Made by a program: the position numbers and the translations under genes
Notes under the pieces: model-generated
The model's input: the letters and a program-made list of their open reading frames with translations, nothing else
What the model was told of the DNA's origin: nothing
Database searches by the model: none
Part shown: piece after piece, positions 37,455 to 46,005 of the stretch
Layout of the letters: every line of letters begins with the position of its first letter
How positions within the stretch are numbered: position 1 is the first letter of the stretch
Assembly (NCBI RefSeq): GCF_023554105.1
Contig: NZ_JAMJWE010000010.1
Coordinates: 1 to 64,000 of the forward strand
From: Brucella sp. 21LCYQ03
Lineage (GTDB): Bacteria > Pseudomonadota > Alphaproteobacteria > Rhizobiales > Rhizobiaceae
DNA length: 64,000 bases
Reading direction: 5' to 3'

Positions 37455-39098
37455 ATGAAGTTTACCACCACGACGCGCCTGATGCGCTCAACCATTCCAG
37501 CTGCACTCACTTTCGCGCTGTGCTTTTCGGCATCATCGAAAGCTGTAGAGGCCGCAACACCAGCTGATACGCTTGTGATCGCGATGAGCATCGATGACAT
37601 TATTTCGCTTGATCCGGCAGAAATTTTTGAAATCACAACATCGGAAATGCTGACCAGCACCTACGAGCGTCTTGTCACGACAGATGTTAAAGACCCAACA
37701 AAGATTATCCCACAAATCGCTGAAAGCTGGACATTCTCAGAAGACGGTAAGTCCATCACCTTCAAAATTCGTGACGGCTTGAAGTTTGCATCGGGCAATC
37801 CGATTACAGCACAGGATGCCGCCTACTCGATACAGCGTGCAATTAAGCTAGATAAAAGCCCGGCATTCATTCTCAGTCAGTTTGGTATTACACCCGAAAA
37901 CGTCGAGCAAAATGCTGTCGCCGTTGACGATAAAACGTTTGTTTTCACGACCGGCAAGCCTTTTGCGCCAAGCTTTGTCATGAACTGCCTGACGTCCAGC
38001 GTTGCATCAATCGTTGACAGCAAACTTGTCAAAGAGCATGAACAGAAGACGGAAAAGACAGAGACCTATCCGTTTGAGACAGACTTCGGTTACGAATGGC
38101 TGAAAAACAATTATGCTGGTTCAGGTCCGTTCGCACTCAAGCAATGGCGCGCCAACGAAGTGCTGCTGCTCGAACGCAATGATAATTACACTGATACCAC
38201 GCCAGAAATGAAGCGGATCATCTACCGTCACGTCAAAGAAGGCATGTCACAACGACTTTTGCTTGAGGCAGGCGACATTGATATCGCACGCAATCTGGAA
38301 CCGGGCGACATTGAGCAGCTGGCAAAGAATAGCAAGTTCAACGTCATCAACGCACCGAAGGGCCGCGTTTATTATCTGTCGATGAACCAGAATGTGCCTG
38401 AATTGGCAAAGCCAGAAGTGCGTCAGGCGCTGAAATATCTGATAGATTACGACACGATCGAAGGCACACTGATCAAAGGAATTGGCCGCAAGCATCAGTC
38501 CTTCCTGCCAGTTGGTATGTTTGGCGCTACGGATGACAACCCATTCGACTACAATGTTGAGAAAGCCAAGGAACTGCTTGAAAAGGCAGGACTAAAAGAT
38601 GGCATCAGTATCACGCTCGACGTGCGTAACAATCAACCTTATGTCGGTATTGCTGAAAGCATTCAGCAAACAATGGCAAAGGCTGGCGTGAATGTCGAGA
38701 TTTTGCAGGGCGATGGCAAACTGACCACAACGAAAGTTCGCGCCCGTAAGCATCAGCTTGCCCTTGGTATCTGGGGACCGGATTATTGGGATCCGCATAC
38801 AAATGCCGTCACCTTCACAAACAATCCAAACAATGGCGATGAAGTCAATCTGCGCACCACAGCTTGGCAGGCTTCATGGGATATTCCGGAGTTGACCGCC
38901 GAAACAATGGCAGCTGCCGAAGAGCGCGACACAACGAAGCGCGAAGCCATGTATAAAGACATTCAGAAGAAGTTTCAGGAGACAAGCCCGATCGCTGTGA
39001 TCTATCAGCAGATTGAAACGGCTGTGACCGGTGCCAATGTGCACAACTTCGATATGGTGGCCGATGCCAACTATGTCGCTACAGTGACGAAAGACTAA
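37455..39098 (+). CDS. Peptide/nickel-type ABC transporter binding protein, orphan
   Basis: This 547-aa family 5 solute-binding protein has a signal peptide (about residues 1-33, MKFTTTTRLMRSTIPAALTF...AVEA). The mature part starts TPADTLVIAMSIDDIISLDPAE. Other landmarks are SWTFSEDGKSITFKIRDGLKFASGNPITAQDA and EVRQALKYLIDYD. The ATG at 37455 follows AGAGGGACAAATT. Longer readings from the left pass through the nitroreductase terminator and are not credible. It is not close to the OppA pair of the 1.5-4.8 kb region. No permease or ATPase gene is adjacent, so it must work with a transporter encoded elsewhere. Confidence 0.9.
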   Translation: MKFTTTTRLMRSTIPAALTFALCFSASSKAVEAATPADTLVIAMSIDDIISLDPAEIFEITTSEMLTSTYERLVTTDVKDPTKIIPQIAESWTFSEDGKSITFKIRDGLKFASGNPITAQDAAYSIQRAIKLDKSPAFILSQFGITPENVEQNAVAVDDKTFVFTTGKPFAPSFVMNCLTSSVASIVDSKLVKEHEQKTEKTETYPFETDFGYEWLKNNYAGSGPFALKQWRANEVLLLERNDNYTDTTPEMKRIIYRHVKEGMSQRLLLEAGDIDIARNLEPGDIEQLAKNSKFNVINAPKGRVYYLSMNQNVPELAKPEVRQALKYLIDYDTIEGTLIKGIGRKHQSFLPVGMFGATDDNPFDYNVEKAKELLEKAGLKDGISITLDVRNNQPYVGIAESIQQTMAKAGVNVEILQGDGKLTTTKVRARKHQLALGIWGPDYWDPHTNAVTFTNNPNNGDEVNLRTTAWQASWDIPELTAETMAAAEERDTTKREAMYKDIQKKFQETSPIAVIYQQIETAVTGANVHNFDMVADANYVATVTKD

Positions 39099-39101
39099 AA
39101 C

Positions 39102-39135
39102 AAAATGGCCGGGTGATTTATTACCCGGCCATTTT
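39102..39135. terminator. Bidirectional terminator between binding protein and Anbu genes
   Basis: AAAATGGCCGGGT at 39102-39114 pairs perfectly (13 bp) with ACCCGGCCATTTT at 39123-39135. It closes both the rightward binding-protein gene and the leftward Anbu operon. Confidence 0.93.
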
Positions 39136-39870
39136 CTATTTCTCAAAACTGAATGAAGGAAGTTGTTCTAATGCCGCCTTTAAGGCTTCAGACCAGCTAT
39201 CCGATACCGTTTGATAATAGGGATCGCTTGCTTCAAAGCGCCTGTGTTCGCCCAGTTCAAGTCTTTCTGTCTCATAGACCTGCATATCCAGCGGCAGACC
39301 AACGGAAAGATTAGCTTTCAGTGTTGAGTCAAACGACACCAGCAGCAGTTTCACAGCATCCTCAAAGCTCATATCCGGCTGATAGGCCCGAACAAGAATT
39401 GGCTTGCCATATTTGTTCTCGCCAATCTGGAAGAATGGCGTATCCTCGGAACTCTCGATGAAATTGCCTTCAGGATAGATATAGAACAAGCGTGGCTGAC
39501 CACCTTTGATCTGTCCGCCAAGAATGAAAGAAGCACCAAAAGCATCAGCATTCTGTCCGCCAGTCGCAGAATTACTGATGACTTCTTTGACGGTATCGCC
39601 AATCAGACGTGCGACCTGAAACATAGATGGCGCATCAAACAATGAAGGATGACGCTCATCCGGTGCTTTCATGCGTTCTTCAAGCAGGCTTGCAACTGCT
39701 TGTGTTGTTGCCAGATTACCCGCTGACAACAGAACAATCACTCGTTCACCGGGTGTTGTCCACGTCCGCATTTTTGAGAATTTGGAAATATTATCGAGAC
39801 CCGCATTTGTCCGCGTGTCCGACATGAACACAAGGCCACGATCAATTTTCATTCCAACGCAATAGGTCAT
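39136..39870 (-). CDS. Anbu, proteasome-like Ntn hydrolase
   Basis: This 244-aa protein of the Anbu (ancestral beta subunit) family, also called BPH, is a bacterial relative of proteasome beta subunits. Starting at the ATG at 39870 places Thr directly after Met (MTYCVGMKIDRGLVFMSDTRTNAG). Met removal would then expose the catalytic threonine; a TTG one codon upstream would spoil this. Asp18 (SDTR) and Lys33 fit the Thr-Asp-Lys catalytic set. It is the last gene of a four-gene operon with transglutaminase, alpha-E and ATP-grasp genes, the standard Anbu context. Its cellular substrate has not been established. Confidence 0.93.
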   Translation of the reverse strand: MTYCVGMKIDRGLVFMSDTRTNAGLDNISKFSKMRTWTTPGERVIVLLSAGNLATTQAVASLLEERMKAPDERHPSLFDAPSMFQVARLIGDTVKEVISNSATGGQNADAFGASFILGGQIKGGQPRLFYIYPEGNFIESSEDTPFFQIGENKYGKPILVRAYQPDMSFEDAVKLLLVSFDSTLKANLSVGLPLDMQVYETERLELGEHRRFEASDPYYQTVSDSWSEALKAALEQLPSFSFEK

Positions 39871-39907
39871 CAATAATTTCCGGCAGGCAAATCTTAAGTT
39901 GAAATAA

Positions 39908-40705
39908 TCACTGCCCTACATTGATGTGCACTGCAAGACTTTCAACCGCTCCTCCAAGCCTTACACCCGAAATTGGTGCTGCATCGCGATAATCCAAGCC
40001 CGTCGCAAGACGCACGTAGCGATCATTGGGACAAACATTGTTTGCTGCATCAAAGCCCACCCAGCCCAGGCCATCCACATGCGCCTCGGCCCAGGCATGG
40101 CTTGCCGTCTGCTCGTCAGTGCCTTCCATTAGCAGATAGCCCGAAACATATCGCGCCGGGATTTTCAGCAACCGCGCCGCAGACAGAAAAATGTGACTGT
40201 GATCCTGACAAACACCCTTCCCTGCCTCCAGTGCGCTTTCGGCATTGGTCGCTACACTGGTCGTACCGGGCATATACTCCACGGATGAATGAACTTTACC
40301 CATTAGTTCATGTAGTAATGCCAGTCTTTCCTGAGCCGCGCCTAAATCACCCGCCAGCGCACGAATTCGTTCCCCCGGCAGTGTCAATTGCGTTTCGCGC
40401 TCAAACAACCACAACGGAGCGTAGCCATAGACTGGTCCAAGGACGCCAACGCGGTCTTCCACATCGACGCTACCGCTGGCAGTGATGATGATTTCAGTAA
40501 TGTTACGAACATGCTGAACAAGGTCGGTTTTGTTACCGAAACCATCGATGTAGGAAACCTCTGGCTCTCCGCCTTCGATCTTCAACTCCCAATGCTTAAC
40601 CAGTTGGCCGGGAAGTGTCGGCGGACGCAGGCGCAGGCGCTGCACCGCATAAGGAACCGGGTTTTCGTAGCGATAATGGGAAACGTGCCGAATATTGAGC
40701 AACAA
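39908..40705 (-). CDS. Transglutaminase-like cysteine protease (Anbu cluster)
   Basis: This 265-aa protein has the N-terminal bacterial transglutaminase-associated domain (RHVSHYRYENPVPYAVQRLRLRP) and a transglutaminase core with the triad C166 (GKGVCQDHSH), H203 (ASHAWAEA) and D219 (GFDAANN). Members may act as peptidases or as amide-exchanging enzymes. The start is TTG at 40705 (a second TTG follows), supported by GAGGTGAT just upstream. That ribosome site overlaps the stop codon of the alpha-E gene, so translation is probably coupled. No signal peptide is seen; the protein should be cytoplasmic. Confidence 0.9.
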   Translation of the reverse strand: MLLNIRHVSHYRYENPVPYAVQRLRLRPPTLPGQLVKHWELKIEGGEPEVSYIDGFGNKTDLVQHVRNITEIIITASGSVDVEDRVGVLGPVYGYAPLWLFERETQLTLPGERIRALAGDLGAAQERLALLHELMGKVHSSVEYMPGTTSVATNAESALEAGKGVCQDHSHIFLSAARLLKIPARYVSGYLLMEGTDEQTASHAWAEAHVDGLGWVGFDAANNVCPNDRYVRLATGLDYRDAAPISGVRLGGAVESLAVHINVGQ

Positions 40706-40714
40706 GCAATCACC

Positions 40715-41656
40715 TCAATAGAAGTTATAGGTTTCCGCGATCTCGTTGCCGAGCCGGTTGTTACGCGCGATAAATTCCGTCAGAAACTCATGCAGACCAA
40801 TATCGAAAATAGCACTGATGTCCTGATTTTGCAGTGTCGCATAAATCTTGTCAGCTGTCTGATGGCAGACGTCGCTATCGCCATAATCCTTGGCGAGAAA
40901 ATTCAAATGGCCGTTGATGCTCTGGTAGCAATGATTAAGCGAGCGCGGCATACGTCCATTTAAAATAAGATAATCCGCAACATGTGCCGGGCGATAGTCA
41001 CCGTCATAAACCCAGCGATAAGACCGATGTGCTGACACGGATCTCAGAATTGACTCCCACTGGTAATTATCGAGCGTTGTTCCGACATAGGACACAGCAG
41101 GCAGAAGCACATAATATTTCACATCAAGGATGCGCGCCGTATTATCAGCGCGTTCAATAAATGTGCCCAGACCTGCAAAATCGAAAATCTCATTGCGCAG
41201 CATCGTGCCGTGAAACGCGCCGCGGATCAGTGCTGTCTCGCGCTTAATCTGATCAAGCAGTGGCGGCAAGTCAGCTTCTTTAAGTGGCTTGCACAATGAT
41301 TTTTTAAGCACCATCCACGCTTCGTTGATGCTCTCCCATGCCTCGCGGGTGAGTGCAGTTCGCACCATACGCCCATTGGAGCGTGCAGTTTCCATGCAGG
41401 ACATCACGCTGGATGGGTTATCCATATCGCGCAGAAGAAAGTCAGCGACATTTGCTGCATTATAAGCCTGATATTTGGCTGAGAATGTCTGGCTTGCACC
41501 AGCCGAAACCACGACGGAAGACCATTCTTCCGGTGCATCTGATGTCTTTGTAAGCGCCATACGCAGTCCCGCATCGACCAGACGTGCCATGTTTTCGGCA
41601 CGCTCAATGTAGCGAAACATCCAGTAAAGCCCGTTTGCCGTACGGCCAAGAAGCAT
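40715..41656 (-). CDS. Alpha-E domain protein (Anbu cluster)
   Basis: This 313-aa, almost entirely helical protein opens with the alpha-E motif MLLGRTANGLYWMFRYIERAENMARLVDAGLRM. It later repeats a similar pattern in AGLGTFIERADNTARILDVKYYVLLP. The domain (formerly DUF403) has no known catalytic activity. It accompanies ATP-grasp and transglutaminase genes in a conserved cluster proposed to make or process a peptide. AAGGGGA precedes the ATG. It is separated from the upstream ATP-grasp gene by 107 bases and from the transglutaminase by 9. Confidence 0.9.
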   Translation of the reverse strand: MLLGRTANGLYWMFRYIERAENMARLVDAGLRMALTKTSDAPEEWSSVVVSAGASQTFSAKYQAYNAANVADFLLRDMDNPSSVMSCMETARSNGRMVRTALTREAWESINEAWMVLKKSLCKPLKEADLPPLLDQIKRETALIRGAFHGTMLRNEIFDFAGLGTFIERADNTARILDVKYYVLLPAVSYVGTTLDNYQWESILRSVSAHRSYRWVYDGDYRPAHVADYLILNGRMPRSLNHCYQSINGHLNFLAKDYGDSDVCHQTADKIYATLQNQDISAIFDIGLHEFLTEFIARNNRLGNEIAETYNFY

Positions 41657-41763
41657 AATTCATTCCCCTTTGCACGCTCTGATCTTTGCGTCAGTTGTTG
41701 CGTGTGATGTAATTTTGAGCATATCGGTATTGGAAAACTGGTTCCACTTTTCCGCGACACGCT

Positions 41764-43176
41764 TTAGTCGTCGAGTACCCAGGTGTCCTTAGTGCCGCCG
41801 CCCTGGCTGGAATTCACGACAAGTGAACCTTCTTTTAGCGCCACACGCGTTAGCCCGCCGGGTGTGATCCGAATACGGTCTGAAACCAGCACAAATGGTC
41901 TGAGATCGACATGGCGCGGAGCAAGGCCGCTTTCGGTGAAGATCGGTGTTGTCGAAAGTGCCAGTGTCGGCTGCGCAATGTAATTACGCGGACGCGCTTT
42001 CAATTTTTCAGCAAACGCATCGCGTTCTGCTTTCGTTGCCGCAGGCCCAACCAGCATTCCATAACCACCCGAACCATGCACTTCTTTGACGACAAGATCA
42101 GCCAGATTGTCGAGCACATAACTTAAACTATCAGGCTCCGAGCAGCGCCATGTTGGCACATTTTCCAGAATTGCTTTACGACCTGTATAGAACTCAATGA
42201 TCTCCGGCATATAAGAGTAGATCGCCTTATCATCGGCAATGCCTGTCCCGGGTGCATTCGCGATCGTGATGTTACCAGCCCGATAAACATCCATGATACC
42301 CGGGACGCCAAGCGTAGAATCCGGTCTGAATGTCAGTGGATCGAGATAGTCGTCGTCTACGCGCCGATACAGAACATCAATCGTGCGATAGCCTTTCGTT
42401 GTGCGCATCGCCACACGACCATCGACAACACGCAGATCACTGCCCTCAACCAGTTCAACCCCCATCTGATCAGCAAGAAAAGCATGTTCAAAATAGGCGG
42501 AGTTATAAATACCCGGTGTCAGAACGGCGACCGTTGGCACACCTTGCGTTCCGGGTGGAGCAACACTTGCCAGAGACTGGCGCAGCAACTGCGGATAATT
42601 TTCAACCGGGCGCACTTTTACATTCTGAAACAGCTCTGGAAAAAGCTGCATCATCGTTTCGCGGTTTTCCAACATATAGGAAACACCGGACGGCGTGCGC
42701 GCATTGTCTTCCAGCACATAAAACTGGTTTTCAGCTGTGCGCACAATATCGACGCCGATAATATGCGTATAGACATTGCCCGGCGGACGGAAGCCGATCA
42801 TCTCAGGCAGAAAAGCCTCATTGTTGGTGATCAGCTCTTTCGGAATACGTCCTGCCCGCACAATCTCCTGACGATGATAAATATCATCAAGAAATGCATT
42901 TAGCGCCACCACACGCTGCTCAATACCCTGTGAAAGCTTGCGCCATTCCTGACCGGAAATAATACGCGGGATGATGTCAAACGGAATTAGCCGCTCAGCA
43001 GCGTCTTCATCGCCGTAGACTGCAAAGGTAATGCCGGTTTTGCGAAAGACGCTCTCGGCATCCTGCGTCTTTTGCAGAAGTTTATGCTGATCCTGCTCGT
43101 CTAGCCACTGTTTGAGAAATTCATATGGTTGGCGGACACCCTCGCCCTGTTTTAGCATCTCATCAAATGGCTTCAC
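41764..43176 (-). CDS. Circularly permuted type 2 ATP-grasp protein (Anbu cluster)
   Basis: This 470-aa protein of the circularly permuted ATP-grasp family (formerly DUF404/DUF407) is a predicted ligase that forms amide bonds using ATP. Family segments are FDIIPRIISGQEWRKLSQGIEQRV, VLEDNARTPSGVSYMLENRETM and KEVHGSGGYGMLVGPAA. The C-terminal RHVDLRPFVLVSDRIRITPGGLTRVAL is also typical. The start is GTG at 43176 with AAGGGGA upstream. As first gene of the operon it presumably builds or tags the peptide on which the transglutaminase and Anbu act; this is a published prediction, not a demonstrated reaction. Confidence 0.92.
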   Translation of the reverse strand: MKPFDEMLKQGEGVRQPYEFLKQWLDEQDQHKLLQKTQDAESVFRKTGITFAVYGDEDAAERLIPFDIIPRIISGQEWRKLSQGIEQRVVALNAFLDDIYHRQEIVRAGRIPKELITNNEAFLPEMIGFRPPGNVYTHIIGVDIVRTAENQFYVLEDNARTPSGVSYMLENRETMMQLFPELFQNVKVRPVENYPQLLRQSLASVAPPGTQGVPTVAVLTPGIYNSAYFEHAFLADQMGVELVEGSDLRVVDGRVAMRTTKGYRTIDVLYRRVDDDYLDPLTFRPDSTLGVPGIMDVYRAGNITIANAPGTGIADDKAIYSYMPEIIEFYTGRKAILENVPTWRCSEPDSLSYVLDNLADLVVKEVHGSGGYGMLVGPAATKAERDAFAEKLKARPRNYIAQPTLALSTTPIFTESGLAPRHVDLRPFVLVSDRIRITPGGLTRVALKEGSLVVNSSQGGGTKDTWVLDD

Positions 43177-43313
43177 TGAATTCCCCTTATTTTTAGCTAA
43201 TAGTCGGCTTCAAATTAGAGAAATGCAAGTGTGCTAATTATGCAAAAGTGCAAAGCAGGGTTGCGCAATTTCGTCGCGACATAATGGAGGTTGATCGCGA
43301 TAATCCGCAAAAA

Positions 43314-43832
43314 TCAGCCGGGTCTATGCGCTTTAACGACAGATGGATCGGTTTCAATGCGTCCCGCACCAATCAGATCAAGGCAATACGGTACAGCGGG
43401 GAAAATGGCCTGCAAGGTCATTGCAATCGAAACAGGTTTACCCGGAAGATTGAGAATAAAGCTTTTGCCACGACTGCCTGCAGTCTGACGAGACAAGATC
43501 GCTGTGGGCGTCTGCTCAAGGCTTGCGCGACGCATTTGCTCACCAAAGCCCGGCAACTCTTTGTGAAGAACAACTTTCATCGCTTCTGGCGTTTCATCGC
43601 GTGGGCTTGGTCCAGTGCCGCCAGTCGTTAGGATGAGATCGCACCCAACATTGTCGGCGAGATCAATTAGCGTGTCGCGTACAGATGCCATACCATCCGG
43701 TATAACGCGCCGGACCGTCTCATAAGGCGTTACAATCGCGCTTTTCAGCCAATTTTCGATAGCTGGCCCGCTTAGATCTTCGTATTCACCGCGACTTGCA
43801 CGGTCGGATACTGTAACGACGCCGATTTTCAC
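43314..43832 (-). CDS. mogA: Molybdopterin adenylyltransferase MogA
   Basis: This 172-aa enzyme activates molybdopterin by adenylation before molybdenum insertion. It begins VKIGVVTVSDRASRGEYEDLSGPAI and carries LILTTGGTGPSPRDETPEA, the MoaB/MogA active-site signature, plus LPGKPVSIAM. I chose the GTG at 43832 because AAGGA lies 7 bases upstream. An ATG at 43865 would add 11 residues and has no ribosome site. In Rhizobiales this single gene takes the MogA role. No other molybdenum cofactor gene is adjacent, and it may share the promoter region of the Anbu operon only by proximity. Confidence 0.92.
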   Translation of the reverse strand: MKIGVVTVSDRASRGEYEDLSGPAIENWLKSAIVTPYETVRRVIPDGMASVRDTLIDLADNVGCDLILTTGGTGPSPRDETPEAMKVVLHKELPGFGEQMRRASLEQTPTAILSRQTAGSRGKSFILNLPGKPVSIAMTLQAIFPAVPYCLDLIGAGRIETDPSVVKAHRPG

Positions 43833-44009
43833 TATGTCTTCCTTTTTACTACGTAAACCAGCCAACTAATAGCGATATGCATTGCAACTGTGAAGGTTTT
43901 GAAAGGCTCTCAGAGCGACCCAAATGAAGTATATCAGGCCGATCTTAAAATGCTGTTGCTTTCCTTAGAAATACGAGCTTCAATCATATAATTGATGGGG
44001 GAGAACAAA

Positions 44010-44234
44010 ATGCCATTCAGAGGCAAAGAATATCACGGAACGTTCGCACCCGAAGATTTGCAGCTGATGCAGGCTGCGTATAATCGAAGCTGCGCCTTGT
44101 TAGATCGTTGTCCGACAACACATGAGGCGAAGAATGAACTCGCCCGCGTTATTATCAGAACGTATCAATCCGGAGAATACGATCCAGAAAAGATCGCTGC
44201 AATCGCAGCGCGAGTGGAATTAATGCGCAGTTGA
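44010..44234 (+). CDS. Small conserved-looking protein A, 74 aa, tandem paralogue
   Basis: This 74-aa soluble protein begins MPFRGKEYHGTFAPEDLQLMQ. The ATG at 44010 has GGGGGAG eight bases before it. It aligns with the next gene over most of its length: MPF, F.PE/AVL..LQ.A, .SC..L.RCP.T, K.E.AR.II..Y, G...P.KIA. The pair is therefore a tandem duplication of one small family. The Cys-Pro pairing (SCALLDRCPTT) is conserved in both. Predicted to be mostly helical; no signal peptide or membrane segment. I do not recognise a functional assignment. Confidence 0.75.
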   Translation: MPFRGKEYHGTFAPEDLQLMQAAYNRSCALLDRCPTTHEAKNELARVIIRTYQSGEYDPEKIAAIAARVELMRS

Positions 44235-44365
44235 AATCTGTTACACAATGTAAACTATCCTATACTATGGTAGTATAGCTTTCGGATTTACTACAGACTT
44301 GCCTTTACAAGCGAAATGCAGGTTACGAAATTCGGTCAATCACGACCAACAATGAATGAACCAAT

Positions 44366-44647
44366 ATGCCGTTCTCGAGGGATTATTATTTCAAGCGTTT
44401 TAGCCCTGCTGTTCTGGAACAGTTACAGGTGGCTTTTGTGACGTCTTGTCAGCGCTTGGGACGCTGTCCCATAACGTCACCTCAGAAAGATGAAATGGCC
44501 CGCGAGATTATCCAGATCTATGAATGCGGCATTTCCAGCCCAGATAAAATCGCCGATCTGATGATGCAGATTGAAAGCGTGAAGCCGAAGCCTTTTGCAG
44601 AGCAAATCTTTGAGCAAGATTTCGATCAATCTGTGAAACGCGCTTGA
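44366..44647 (+). CDS. Small conserved-looking protein B, 93 aa, tandem paralogue
   Basis: This 93-aa paralogue of the preceding gene begins MPFSRDYYFKRFSPAVLEQLQ and has the shared SCQRLGRCPIT and AREIIQIYECGISSPDKIADLM segments. It also has a C-terminal extension of about 20 residues ending FDQSVKRA. The ribosome site before the ATG is weak. The gap to the first copy is 131 bases, so each may have its own promoter. The function is unknown; its size, charge and lack of membrane segments suggest a cytoplasmic binding or regulatory role, which is only a guess. Confidence 0.75.
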   Translation: MPFSRDYYFKRFSPAVLEQLQVAFVTSCQRLGRCPITSPQKDEMAREIIQIYECGISSPDKIADLMMQIESVKPKPFAEQIFEQDFDQSVKRA

Positions 44648-44661
44648 TCTGTTTAAAAAAT

Positions 44662-44683
44662 AATAATTTAGTTTTAAATTATT
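44662..44683 (+). terminator. AT-rich hairpin after small protein B
   Basis: AATAATTT at 44662-44669 pairs with AAATTATT at 44676-44683, followed by a T-rich stretch. It is weak energetically but well placed, 15 bases after the stop. Confidence 0.4.
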
Positions 44684-44908
44684 TTCTTATATTTTTATCA
44701 TAGAGTAATGATTTTACTCAGTTTTATGGCAATTAACTATAAATGAAATCTCCTGTTTATTAAGCCTTTCATAAACTTTGAATTCAACATTATCGCATAG
44801 GCTTCGGTCAGCAATTTGCTTGAGGTGAGCATTGCGTGTGTTGGTTGATGGCTTTTGTGCAGCCGATGTAATTGGCTTCTGAATGCCTGAGTTTTGTGTG
44901 TGGGTATC

Positions 44909-45964
44909 ATGCGTCTTTCGATTATGTCTGCGATTGCCCTCGCCTGCACCGCGCTTGCGGGATGTACATCAAGTTCAGGCATAGACAGCCTGATGTCCCA
45001 ACCATCCGCTGACCTGACTGGCTCTGTCATCAGACCGGCAGAGCCCGTTATGGATGTAGCAAGAGCCTCGCAATCATTGCCGCCTGAACCACAACAGGAA
45101 GTCCTCGCCTGGGCTGGACCGGTGCCAGACGCCGGTCCCTTCAAAGCCACGCCTCCTGCGCCTGTCGTGCAGCCTTCTGAGGAACGCATCATTACGCCTG
45201 TTTCAATGCCGAAACCGGAGGTCGCAGCCTATCCACCTGTGCGCTTAGCACCTGAGCAACGCTCTCGTGTGTATGGTCAGCGCTTCCGTGATGCAAAGCC
45301 AATCAATTTCGGCAAGGCGTCTCCGCGTCAGCACGCAGTACACGGCGTTGATGTTTCCCGCTGGCAAGGCAATATTGACTGGGCAACATTGCGCAAGAAC
45401 GGTGCAAACTTCGCCTATATCAAAGCCACCGACGGCGGCGACCATCTCGACCCGATGTTCCGTAAAAACTGGCGTGAAGCAAAGGCAGCGGGCCTAAAGC
45501 GCGGTGCATATCATTTCTTCTATTGGTGCCGTGTCGCAAGCCAGCAAGCTGACTGGTTTATTCGTAACGTTCCAAACGATCCTGATGCCTTACCGCCAGT
45601 TATCGATGTGGAATGGAACGGCGACTCCTCTTGTAAGCGCCGCCCATCTCCTGCACAAGTCCGTGAAAAAATGCAGGTTTTCATGGATGCGCTGGAACGT
45701 CATTACGGCAAGCGTCCCGTCATCTATACCGCGCCCGACTTCTATGATGACAATCTTAAGGGCGCATTTACCGACTACCCGTTCTGGCTTCGCGCTGTTG
45801 CGCAGCACCCGTCCAAGGTCTATCCCGGCCGCCGCTGGTTATTCTGGCAATATTCCGGATCAGGCCTGTCGCAAGGCGTAAACGAAAAAATTGATCTCAA
45901 CGTCTTCCATGGAAGTGAAGATCAATGGCACAAGTTCGTGCAGCGTTTTGCAAGCTCATCCTGA
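44909..45964 (+). CDS. GH25 family lysozyme, lipoprotein
   Basis: This 351-aa predicted lipoprotein has a glycoside hydrolase family 25 (Cellosyl/Chalaropsis lysozyme) domain. The N-terminus MRLSIMSAIALACTALAGC contains a lipobox, with the lipidated Cys at residue 19. A Pro-rich linker follows to about residue 140. The catalytic barrel begins VHGVDVSRWQGNIDWATLRKNG and continues FAYIKATDGG, GAYHFFYW and PPVIDVEWNG, carrying the acidic catalytic residues. It should cut the beta-1,4 bond after N-acetylmuramic acid in peptidoglycan. I set the start at 44909 so the signal peptide begins with MRLS; an upstream TTG adds five residues. Confidence 0.88.
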   Translation: MRLSIMSAIALACTALAGCTSSSGIDSLMSQPSADLTGSVIRPAEPVMDVARASQSLPPEPQQEVLAWAGPVPDAGPFKATPPAPVVQPSEERIITPVSMPKPEVAAYPPVRLAPEQRSRVYGQRFRDAKPINFGKASPRQHAVHGVDVSRWQGNIDWATLRKNGANFAYIKATDGGDHLDPMFRKNWREAKAAGLKRGAYHFFYWCRVASQQADWFIRNVPNDPDALPPVIDVEWNGDSSCKRRPSPAQVREKMQVFMDALERHYGKRPVIYTAPDFYDDNLKGAFTDYPFWLRAVAQHPSKVYPGRRWLFWQYSGSGLSQGVNEKIDLNVFHGSEDQWHKFVQRFASSS

Positions 45965-45969
45965 TAAAA

Positions 45970-45997
45970 AAGCTCATCCCGAAATTGGGATGAGCTT
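45970..45997. terminator. Bidirectional terminator, GH25 gene / metAA
   Basis: AAGCTCATCCC at 45970-45980 pairs perfectly with GGGATGAGCTT at 45987-45997. It lies between convergent genes and is flanked by A-runs on one side, giving T-runs for the leftward transcript. Confidence 0.9.
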
Positions 45998-46005
45998 AAT
46001 CATTT

